Source: Flavobacteriaceae bacterium (GTDB lineage: Bacteria; Bacteroidota; Bacteroidia; Flavobacteriales; Flavobacteriaceae). From it: a stretch of DNA of 7,412 nt. Of this stretch, positions 1 through 6,401 are shown in pieces. Each line of letters starts with the position of its first letter. The stretch's first letter is position 1. The DNA is taken from positions 1 through 7,412 of the forward strand of contig JALZVC010000124.1 in NCBI GenBank assembly GCA_023301205.1, read 5' to 3'. A program made the translations under genes and the position numbers. The notes under the pieces were generated by a model. The model did no database searches. It was not told the DNA's origin and saw nothing but the letters and a program-made list of their open reading frames with translations.

Positions 1-16
1 GGAAAATTAATTAACT

Positions 17-35
17 ATTTATAATAAGTCTAAAT
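17..35. promoter_or_regulatory. Candidate operator: imperfect 19-bp palindrome upstream of the DUF4856 gene
   Basis: The sequence ATTTATAAT-A-AGTCTAAAT has two 9-bp half sites around a central A, and seven of the nine pairs are complementary. It ends 10 bp before the ATG at 46. The size, symmetry and ATTTA/TAAAT ends are of the kind bound by Fur- or DtxR-type metalloregulators, which would suit an iron-uptake cassette, but I cannot assign a regulator. The region is very AT-rich, so chance is a real alternative. No TAnnTTTG promoter element is visible in the 45 bases before the gene, so the promoter probably lies outside the window. Confidence 0.25.
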
Positions 36-45
36 AAAGATAAAG

Positions 46-1269
46 ATGAAAAAACTATTTATACCTTGCTTAATCGCCGCAACCATATTCACATCTTGTG
101 ATTCTGATGATGATCAAAATACAGTGGAAGAAGTAAATGTTGAGGCTCCCGCTTCTTATGAGTTTACTAGAGAAGGTTTGTCTACAGTTTCTTTTAGTGG
201 TCAAACAACTAGAATATTAATGGCCGAAGAAACAGCAGCTGCTTTTACAGATTTTGATAATACAACAGAAGCTTCATTACAAGCTATGTTTGCTCATGTA
301 GAAGGAGCAAATGACTTTGAAGATGCTGATCTTAATGCCTCAGATAAAAGTGTACGAAGTAAGATTGCGGCTTCAAACGATTACTTTAATGCAAATAGTG
401 CAGAGAGCACACTAATAAAAACAACGTTTGAAAACTATATTAGCACTCAGGTTAATGAAGTTTTTCCTAATCAAAATGTGTTAGCAGAAGCAGGTGTAGC
501 AGGACAGATTGCAGACGGCGGCTCTACTAGATATGTAACTGGAAAAGGTTTAGAAATGAACCAAACTTTTACAAAAGGAGCTATTGGTGCTTTAATGACA
601 GACCAAATGCTTAATCACTACTTAGGTACAGGAGTTCTTGATGAAGCAGATAACAGAGAGAATAATGATAATGATATTACCGAAGAAGGGAAGTCCTACA
701 CTTCAATGGAGCATAAATGGGATGAGGCTTATGGATACCTTTTTGGTGCGAGTCCAAACGAAGCAAGCCCTTTAGCAACATTAGGAGATGATGATTCTTT
801 CTTGAACAAATACTTAGGTAGAGTAGAAGGAGATTTAGATTTTGCTGGTATTGGACAAGAAGTGTTTGATGCGCTTAAATTAGGTCGTGCGGCTATTGTT
901 GCTAAAAATTATGAAGTTCGTGATGCACAAGCAGCAGTTATTCGTCAAAGGATTTCTGAAGTAATAGCTATTAGGTCAGTCTTCTATCTACAAAATGGAA
1001 AAACAGCAATTGAGGCTGGAGAATTTGGTACAGCATTTCACGACCTTTCTGAAGGATTTGGTTTTATATATAGCCTACGTTTTACAAGAAATAATCAAAG
1101 TGGTGATTCTTTTTTTACTAGAAGTGAAGTAGATGGTTTTATTAACGATATAATGAATGATGGACCTGATGGTTTATGGGACGTAACTCCAGCAACATTA
1201 GACGCTATTTCTGATGCTATTGCTGCTCCGTTTTCTTTTACAGTGGCAGAGGCTGCTAGTACAAATTAA
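46..1269 (+). CDS. DUF4856 domain-containing lipoprotein, probable component of an iron-uptake cassette
   Basis: This is a 407-residue exported lipoprotein. Residues 1-17 form a signal peptide (MKK, then a hydrophobic stretch) ending in the lipobox FTSC, with Cys18 as the lipidation site. The tag after it, DSDDD, resembles the Bacteroidetes surface-export signal. The mature protein opens with the block YEFTREGLSTVSFSGQT (about 38-54), which I recognise as typical of DUF4856. Other family-like blocks are around 166-194 (GKGLEMNQ...MLNHYLG), around 221-233 (MEHKWDEAYGYLF) and around 331-346 (FHDLSEGFGFIYSLRF). The family has no established biochemical function. The His/Glu/Asp-rich blocks EHKWDE (222-227) and HDLSE (332-336) could bind metal, which is inference. 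The protein looks mostly helical. It is followed by a strong terminator and then by an imelysin lipoprotein, so it is probably a secreted partner of the receptor at 3972-6401. The ATG at 46 fits the signal peptide. The family call is by sequence memory only. Confidence 0.82.
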   Translation: MKKLFIPCLIAATIFTSCDSDDDQNTVEEVNVEAPASYEFTREGLSTVSFSGQTTRILMAEETAAAFTDFDNTTEASLQAMFAHVEGANDFEDADLNASDKSVRSKIAASNDYFNANSAESTLIKTTFENYISTQVNEVFPNQNVLAEAGVAGQIADGGSTRYVTGKGLEMNQTFTKGAIGALMTDQMLNHYLGTGVLDEADNRENNDNDITEEGKSYTSMEHKWDEAYGYLFGASPNEASPLATLGDDDSFLNKYLGRVEGDLDFAGIGQEVFDALKLGRAAIVAKNYEVRDAQAAVIRQRISEVIAIRSVFYLQNGKTAIEAGEFGTAFHDLSEGFGFIYSLRFTRNNQSGDSFFTRSEVDGFINDIMNDGPDGLWDVTPATLDAISDAIAAPFSFTVAEAASTN

Positions 1270-1283
1270 TGTTAGTTTCTTGA

Positions 1284-1337
1284 ACTCTTAAACAACTGTT
1301 AATCATTAATATTTAATGGTTGTTTAAGAGTATTTTT
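1284..1337 (+). terminator. Rho-independent terminator after the DUF4856 gene
   Basis: A perfect 13-bp inverted repeat (ACTCTTAAACAAC at 1284-1296 with GTTGTTTAAGAGT at 1319-1331) extends inward through two G-U pairs and four A-U pairs to a stem of about 19 bp with a loop of about 10 nt. A run of five T's follows directly (1333-1337). It lies 15 bp after the stop codon, a normal position for an intrinsic terminator. Termination may be partial, because the next gene follows within about 16 bp. Confidence 0.8.
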
Positions 1338-1338
1338 G
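1331..1338 (+). promoter_or_regulatory. Bacteroidetes-type -7 promoter element for the imelysin gene, inside the terminator T-tract
   Basis: TATTTTTG matches the Bacteroidetes -7 consensus TAnnTTTG. A transcription start near 1342-1345 would leave a very short leader before the ATG at 1353, or about 27 nt before the ATG at 1371. No convincing -33 TTG is seen at the usual spacing of about 19-23 bp. The element overlaps the 3' arm and T-tract of the terminator, so part of the match comes from the terminator itself. Confidence 0.4.
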
Positions 1339-1352
1339 CACTCATTTAAAAA

Positions 1353-1379
1353 ATGAAAAAAATGAAAAAGATGAAAAAA
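1353..1379 (+). repeat. Tandem 9-bp repeat ATGAAAAAR (3 copies) covering the imelysin start
   Basis: Three adjacent 9-bp units (ATGAAAAAA, ATGAAAAAG, ATGAAAAAA) encode Met-Lys-Lys three times and supply three in-frame start codons. Gain or loss of a unit would keep the reading frame and change only the charged n-region of the signal peptide and the leader length. Confidence 0.7.
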
Positions 1380-2483
1380 TTTATAGTATTATTTACTGTT
1401 TCCCTTGCAGTTTTTGCTTGTTCAGATAGTGATGATGACACTACTGATCAAAGTAGTGATGGCTTTGACAGAGGTGCTATGTTAATTAACTTCGCAGATA
1501 ACATCATACTACCTTCTTATCAAAGCTACATAAGTACTACGCAAGATTTGGTATCGCAAACGGATAGTTTTGTTGTTACTCCATCTATTGAAGAACTTAC
1601 TAATCTTAGGTCAGCTTTCAGAACAGCATATCTAAGCTTTCAGAATGTATCTATATTTGAAATTGGCCTTGCAGAAGAGCTTCGTTTTAGAGATCGCACG
1701 AATACTTATCCTACTAATATCCAAGAAGTAACAAGTTTTATAGTAGACGGTAATTTTAATTTTGAATTACCATCTACAAATGATGCACAAGGATTACCTG
1801 CAATAGACTATCTGTTATACGGTTTAGGTACAGATGAAGAAACAGTTGCTTTTTTTACAACAGATGCTAATGCTGAAGGCTATAGGAACTATCTTTTTGC
1901 CCTTGTAAACTCAATAAATATTTTAGCTCAAAATGTTTTAAACGACTGGACTTCTGGATTTAGAAATACCTTTGTAGCTAATGATGGTTCTTCTGCTTCT
2001 GCTTCTGTAGATAATCTGACAAATGATTTTATACTTTACTATGAAAAATCATTAAGGGCAGGAAAAATAGGAATTCCAGCAGGGGTATTTTCTAATGATC
2101 CACTACCGGGTAATGTTGAAGCATTATACGCTCAAGATTTTTCTAAAGAATTAGCCATTGAGGCATTAAACGCATCCATACGCTTTTTTAATGGTAGGTC
2201 TTTTGTAAATTCACAATCAGGACCTAGTTATGCTACCTATCTTGATTTTTTAAATACAATAAAAAATGAAGAAGATCTAAGTACATTAATAAATAATCAA
2301 TTTGCTACATCGATTGCTGCGTTAAATACACTTGATTCAGATTTTACAAATCAAATAGCAACAAATAACAATGCGATGTTAGAGACTTATGATGAGCTGC
2401 AGCGTAATGTAATTTTACTAAAAGTAGATTTACTACAGGCAATAAATGTGAATATTGATTTTGTAGATGCAGATGGAGACTAG
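1353..2483 (+). CDS. Imelysin-family (peptidase M75-like) lipoprotein, likely iron uptake
   Basis: This is a 376-residue lipoprotein. Three in-frame ATGs (1353, 1362, 1371) lie in a repeated ATGAAAAAR track; the last gives the most standard signal peptide (MKKFIVLFTVSLAVFAC). Cys23, counted from 1353, is the lipidation site and is followed by the acidic tag SDSDDD. Imelysin hallmarks visible in order: a first helical block (about 43-105), RTNTYPTN (115-122), GLPAIDYLLYG (147-157), SLRAGKIGIPAG (233-244), and a C-terminal end in VDADGD as is common in Bacteroidetes members. The family was first described as an insulin-cleaving protease but is now mainly linked to iron uptake. The classical GxHxxE motif reads GLPAID here, so the His is lost and the Glu is replaced by Asp; proteolysis is doubtful. 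The neighbours (DUF4856 lipoprotein upstream, gamma-carboxylase-like protein and FecA-like receptor downstream) support a role in iron acquisition. It has a terminator and possible promoter before it and a hairpin after it. Confidence 0.9.
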   Translation: MKKMKKMKKFIVLFTVSLAVFACSDSDDDTTDQSSDGFDRGAMLINFADNIILPSYQSYISTTQDLVSQTDSFVVTPSIEELTNLRSAFRTAYLSFQNVSIFEIGLAEELRFRDRTNTYPTNIQEVTSFIVDGNFNFELPSTNDAQGLPAIDYLLYGLGTDEETVAFFTTDANAEGYRNYLFALVNSINILAQNVLNDWTSGFRNTFVANDGSSASASVDNLTNDFILYYEKSLRAGKIGIPAGVFSNDPLPGNVEALYAQDFSKELAIEALNASIRFFNGRSFVNSQSGPSYATYLDFLNTIKNEEDLSTLINNQFATSIAALNTLDSDFTNQIATNNNAMLETYDELQRNVILLKVDLLQAINVNIDFVDADGD

Positions 2484-2493
2484 TTTCGGTACA

Positions 2494-2529
2494 ATTTTTA
2501 AAAGATGCAAATTGGTATCTTTTAAAAAT
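2494..2529. terminator. Near-perfect hairpin after the imelysin gene, possible weak or bidirectional terminator
   Basis: Arms ATTTTTAAAAGAT (2494-2506) and ATCTTTTAAAAAT (2517-2529) are perfect 13-bp reverse complements. A G-U and a C-G pair extend the stem to 15 bp, with loop AAATTG (2509-2514). It starts 11 bp after the imelysin stop. The stem is almost all A-T and the right arm is not followed by a T-tract, so it is a weaker terminator than the one at 1284-1337. It may instead be an attenuator or an mRNA processing or stability element between the imelysin and carboxylase-like genes. Confidence 0.55.
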
Positions 2530-2636
2530 CACTCAACTACCTTTACTTGATAGTGGTATTTAAAGTTTGGACTATTTAAATAAACGATACGGAAACAATT
2601 ATAACATATCTAAAGAAGAATACAGAGGCTGCCCCA

Positions 2637-3968
2637 TTGGCGGTCTTTCGTATTTTTTTTGGTGTGATGATGTTTTTAAGTATGTTCCGTTTTTGGGCAA
2701 ATGGATGGATAGAAAAATTATACATCGCGCCTAAGTTTCATTTCTCTTATTACGGTTTTGATTGGGTGCAGCCTTTAGGCGTTTATACGTATTTTTTATT
2801 TATACTTTGTGGTATTTCTGCCCTAGCTATCGCTGTTGGTTTTAAATACCGTTGGGCAGTATTAGTTTTCTTTTTGAGTTTTACCTACATTGAGTTAATA
2901 GATAAGACTACTTACCTCAATCATTATTACTTTATAAGTGTTTTGTCTTTCTTGTTATTCTTTCTACCTGCAAACCGTTATTTTTCTTGGGATGCAAAGC
3001 AGAAAAAAATGGACAGCTTTTATGTACCACAATGGACTGTGGATAGTATTAAAATGCTCATAAGCCTTGTTTATTTTTATGCAGGTCTAGCAAAACTTAA
3101 TAGCGATTGGCTAGTAAAAGCAATGCCTTTAAAAATATGGTTGCCTAGTAAATATGATATTCCATTAATAGGCAATCTAATGGGACAAGAATGGGTGCAC
3201 TACGCATTTAGCTGGGGAGGCCTAGGGTATGATTTGTTAATCCCATTTCTATTATTGTATAAGAGAACACGCTGGATAGGCTTTATTCTTGTAGTTGTCT
3301 TTCACGTGCTTACACGTGTTTTGTTTCCTATTGGTATTTTTCCTTTTATTATGATTGTTAGTGCATTTATCTTTTTTGACGCAAAAATTCATCGTAAAAT
3401 ACTAGCCTTTATTTCTAAAGTCTGCCTGCTAGAGAGCAAGATATTTAAAATCTCAAAAACCGCCGTAGGTAACAAAATTAAGGCAAACACTACATTTGTA
3501 ATCAAACCTTTAAATGCCTATGTTGTGGCAGGTTTTATTTTGATACAGTTATTGTTTCCGTGGAGATATTTATTATACCCCAATGAGCTTTTCTGGACCG
3601 AAGAAGGCTATCGTTTTTCTTGGCGCGTAATGTTAATGGAAAAAGCAGGATACGCACAGTTTACGGTTAAAGATGGGATAACTGGAAAAAAATTTGCAGT
3701 TAATAACAGTGATTTTTTGACATCATTTCAAGAAAAACAAATGAGCGTTCAACCCGATTTTATTCTGGAATACGCACATTATTTAGGCGAGTATTTTACA
3801 GCACAAGGGCATCAAAACCTTGAGGTCTATGTTGAGAGTTATATTGCACTTAACGGTAGATTAAGTCAACCATACATCGATCCTAAAGTCAACTTACTAG
3901 CCGAGGAAGATAGTTTTTTACCCAAATCATTTCTTCTTCCATTTAACGATACTATTAAAGGTTTATAA
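2637..3968 (+). CDS. HTTM-domain membrane protein, vitamin-K-dependent gamma-carboxylase-like (5' end uncertain)
   Basis: This is a polytopic inner-membrane protein of at least 443 residues. The position given starts at a TTG that lies inside the conserved block (APLAVFRIFFG), so the true start is probably 10-19 codons upstream, but the open frame back to the stop at 2577 has no ATG, GTG or TTG. Hydrophobic segments lie near residues 2-18, 50-67, 71-88, 96-111, 137-151, 195-207, 213-227, 230-247 and 292-307. Blocks shared, as I recall it, with human gamma-glutamyl carboxylase run along most of the chain: DKTTYLNHYY (89-98), ANRYFSWDA (112-120), VYFYAGLAKLNSDW (145-158), FPIGIFPFIM (230-239), YRFSWRVML (325-333) and NGRLSQPYIDPKV (406-418). 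His96 and Lys153 align with the animal His160 and Lys218 active-site positions. The known family reaction oxidises a reduced quinone and carboxylates Glu; bacterial members may lack the carboxylase step. The receptor gene starts 3 bp after this stop codon, so the two are translationally coupled. Its substrate is unknown. Confidence 0.85.
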   Translation: MAVFRIFFGVMMFLSMFRFWANGWIEKLYIAPKFHFSYYGFDWVQPLGVYTYFLFILCGISALAIAVGFKYRWAVLVFFLSFTYIELIDKTTYLNHYYFISVLSFLLFFLPANRYFSWDAKQKKMDSFYVPQWTVDSIKMLISLVYFYAGLAKLNSDWLVKAMPLKIWLPSKYDIPLIGNLMGQEWVHYAFSWGGLGYDLLIPFLLLYKRTRWIGFILVVVFHVLTRVLFPIGIFPFIMIVSAFIFFDAKIHRKILAFISKVCLLESKIFKISKTAVGNKIKANTTFVIKPLNAYVVAGFILIQLLFPWRYLLYPNELFWTEEGYRFSWRVMLMEKAGYAQFTVKDGITGKKFAVNNSDFLTSFQEKQMSVQPDFILEYAHYLGEYFTAQGHQNLEVYVESYIALNGRLSQPYIDPKVNLLAEEDSFLPKSFLLPFNDTIKGL

Positions 3969-3971
3969 TAT

Positions 3972-6401
3972 ATGAGACTATCTTCATTTCTATTTTTCAT
4001 CTGTATTACAGTAACTGGTTTTGGTCAGCATCAGTTAAAAGGAGTTGTTACAGAAAAAGATACAGGTAATGTAATCCCTTATGCAGAAGTGTATCTTACA
4101 AATTTAAACAAAAGCACTACTACAGATCTAAATGGAGATTATGTTTTTGAGAACCTCCCGGAGGGAAGCCACACACTTGTAGTCTATAATTTTGAGTTTG
4201 AGATTAGCGAACAGATAATAAGCCTAACAAAAAAAACAGTGTTAAATATCGAGTTAGGCTTACTAGGTGAAACACTAAGTGAAGTAGTTATCTCAAATAG
4301 AAAAGAACGAATTTTTGCACTAAAACAACTTAAAGGTGTAGAAGGAACCGCTATTTATGAAGGTAAAAAAAGTGAAGTAGTACTGGTAGAAAATCTAACG
4401 GCTAACCTTGCAACAGGTAATGCAAGGCAGATTTATGCGCAGGTAGTGGGTTTAAATATTTATGAAAATAATGATGCAGGTCTTCAATTAAACATTGGAG
4501 GGCGAGGATTAGACCCTAACCGGACTTCAAATTTTAACACTAGGCAAAATGGATATGACATTTCTGCAGATGTACTTGGGTATCCAGAGAGTTATTATAC
4601 GCCACCCGCAGAGGCGATTGACCAAATAGAAGTGGTACGTGGTGCAGCATCTTTGCAGTACGGAACACAGTTTGGTGGGTTGATTAACTTTAAATTAAAA
4701 CAACCAAACCCTAATAAAGAGATTGAATTAATCTCAAGGCAAACGGTAGGGAGCTATAATCTTTTTACCAGCTTTAATAGTCTTAGTGGGACTTTGGGAA
4801 AAGTAGGGTATTATAGTTATTTTAATTATAAATCTGGCGAAGATTTTAGACCTAATTCTGAGTTTGATAGTTATAATGCCTTCGGAAAAGTCACGTATCA
4901 AGTTAGTGATAAAACTAAAATTACTGGAGAGTTTAGTTATCTTAATTATTTAGCACAACAATCTGGAGGTTTAACAGATAGTCAGTTTGAAGAAGATCCA
5001 ACGCAGAGCAACAGAACCCGAAATTTCTTTAAAGTAAACTGGAATTTATTCTCTGTGTTGTTAGAGCATGAGTTGTCAGAAAAAACCGAAATGAGTATCA
5101 ATCTATTTGCTTTAGATGCGTCAAGAGAAACAGTGGGGATTAGAGAAAATAGAGTGTCTCAAAATGATGATCTTGAAGCACCAAGAGAAGTAATTACTGG
5201 AAAGTTTAGAAACTGGGGAGCAGAAGGTAGGCTAATTACTCGATATGATTTTTTAGATGTAGCACACACATTGTTAGTAGGGGCTAAGTATTACCAATCT
5301 AATAATACTGAACGTCAAGGTCCAGGCACAAATGGTACTGATGCAGATTTTAATTTTGCAGATGACGATTTTCCAGATTTTTCTAGGCAGAGTGATTTTA
5401 CGTTTCCTAACTTAAATCTAGCTGTTTTTACGGAGAACATCTTTCAAGTTACAGAACAATTTACAGTGACGCCTGGATTTCGTTTTGAATACATAAAAAC
5501 AGAGAGTGAGGGGATTTTTAAAAACATAAATTTAGATAACGCTGGTAATGTTATTTTAAATGAAACGCTAGATGATAACCGTACAGTTGATCGTGCTTTT
5601 GTCTTGGCTGGCTTGGGGCTTAGTTACAAAGCAAAACGATTTATGGAGTTCTATGGTAATGTTAGTGAGAATTACCGATCTGTTACTTTTAATGATATTA
5701 GGATTGTCAATCCATCACTTACGGTAGATCCAAATATCACTGATGAACAAGGTTTTACAGTAGATCTAGGGGTGCGTGGTAGATTTAAAAAAGTACTGTC
5801 TTATGATGTAAGTGCTTTCTTTTTAAATTACGAAGATAGGTTAGGAGTGATATTAAGAGATGTAAGTGATATCGAAACAGAACAGTTTAGAGGTAACATA
5901 GGGGATGCAGTTACTTATGGTATTGAGAGTTTTATAGATTGGAATATTTGGAACACTTTTTCTGAAGATAATGATTATAAGTTGAGTGTCTTTTCGAACC
6001 TTGCGATAACAGAATCTGAGTATACATCTTCAGAAGAAAACAATGTGGAAGGGAATGAAGTAGAGTTTATCCCGAAGGTCAATTTTAAAACTGGGTTAAA
6101 ATTTGGTTACAAAGACTTGTTGGGTAGTTTGCAATACACATATTTGAGTAGACAATTTACTGACGCTACTAACAGCTTAAGAGATTTTAGCAGCCAAAGT
6201 GGTATTATTGGAGAGATACCATCGTATAATATTTTAGATCTTTCTTTAAGTTATACTTATAAACGTTTTAAATTAGAGTCAGGGATTAATAATCTATTAG
6301 ATAATAGTTATTTTGTAAGACGAGCAACAGGCTATCCAGGTCCAGGGATTATACCAAGCCAACCAAGAACATTTTATGCTGGCTTACAGTTTAAGATTTA
6401 A
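3972..6401 (+). CDS. FecA-like TonB-dependent outer-membrane receptor, putative ferric chelate uptake
   Basis: This is an 809-residue TonB-dependent transporter. Residues 1-18 are a signal peptide with likely cleavage in GFG|Q. Residues about 21-98 form a carboxypeptidase-regulatory-like beta-sandwich (GVV...IPYAEVYL...TDLNGDYVFENLPEGSH), common as an N-terminal extension in Bacteroidetes receptors. SEVVISNRK (103-111) is a TonB-box-like segment. The plug spans about 130-245, with IGGRGLDPNRTSNF (175-188), NTRQNGYDISADVLGYPESY (189-208) and IEVVRGAASLQYG (219-231). These resemble FecA-group receptors (COG4772) rather than SusC proteins. The rest is the 22-strand barrel ending in an aromatic-rich C-terminal strand (FYAGLQFKI). 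The length is normal and the frame intact. A predicted barrel loop near 457-475 is Asp-rich. No SusD partner gene is visible. It starts 3 bp after the carboxylase-like gene. The substrate (citrate, catecholate or other iron complex) cannot be read from sequence alone. Confidence 0.93.
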   Translation: MRLSSFLFFICITVTGFGQHQLKGVVTEKDTGNVIPYAEVYLTNLNKSTTTDLNGDYVFENLPEGSHTLVVYNFEFEISEQIISLTKKTVLNIELGLLGETLSEVVISNRKERIFALKQLKGVEGTAIYEGKKSEVVLVENLTANLATGNARQIYAQVVGLNIYENNDAGLQLNIGGRGLDPNRTSNFNTRQNGYDISADVLGYPESYYTPPAEAIDQIEVVRGAASLQYGTQFGGLINFKLKQPNPNKEIELISRQTVGSYNLFTSFNSLSGTLGKVGYYSYFNYKSGEDFRPNSEFDSYNAFGKVTYQVSDKTKITGEFSYLNYLAQQSGGLTDSQFEEDPTQSNRTRNFFKVNWNLFSVLLEHELSEKTEMSINLFALDASRETVGIRENRVSQNDDLEAPREVITGKFRNWGAEGRLITRYDFLDVAHTLLVGAKYYQSNNTERQGPGTNGTDADFNFADDDFPDFSRQSDFTFPNLNLAVFTENIFQVTEQFTVTPGFRFEYIKTESEGIFKNINLDNAGNVILNETLDDNRTVDRAFVLAGLGLSYKAKRFMEFYGNVSENYRSVTFNDIRIVNPSLTVDPNITDEQGFTVDLGVRGRFKKVLSYDVSAFFLNYEDRLGVILRDVSDIETEQFRGNIGDAVTYGIESFIDWNIWNTFSEDNDYKLSVFSNLAITESEYTSSEENNVEGNEVEFIPKVNFKTGLKFGYKDLLGSLQYTYLSRQFTDATNSLRDFSSQSGIIGEIPSYNILDLSLSYTYKRFKLESGINNLLDNSYFVRRATGYPGPGIIPSQPRTFYAGLQFKI

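Noticed and set aside
2344..2532. Minus-strand open frame of 62 codons opposite the imelysin 3' end
   Set aside because: It overlaps a well-supported gene, has no recognisable motif, and covers the A-T hairpin; it is a shadow frame.
2564..2636. Alternative frame 5' extension (L-D-Y-L-N-K-R-Y-G...) for the carboxylase-like gene through a frameshift
   Set aside because: The frame is open from 2564 to beyond 2640 but begins only with TTG. The in-frame sequence ending YLKKNTEAAP fits the family N-terminus better without invoking a frameshift.
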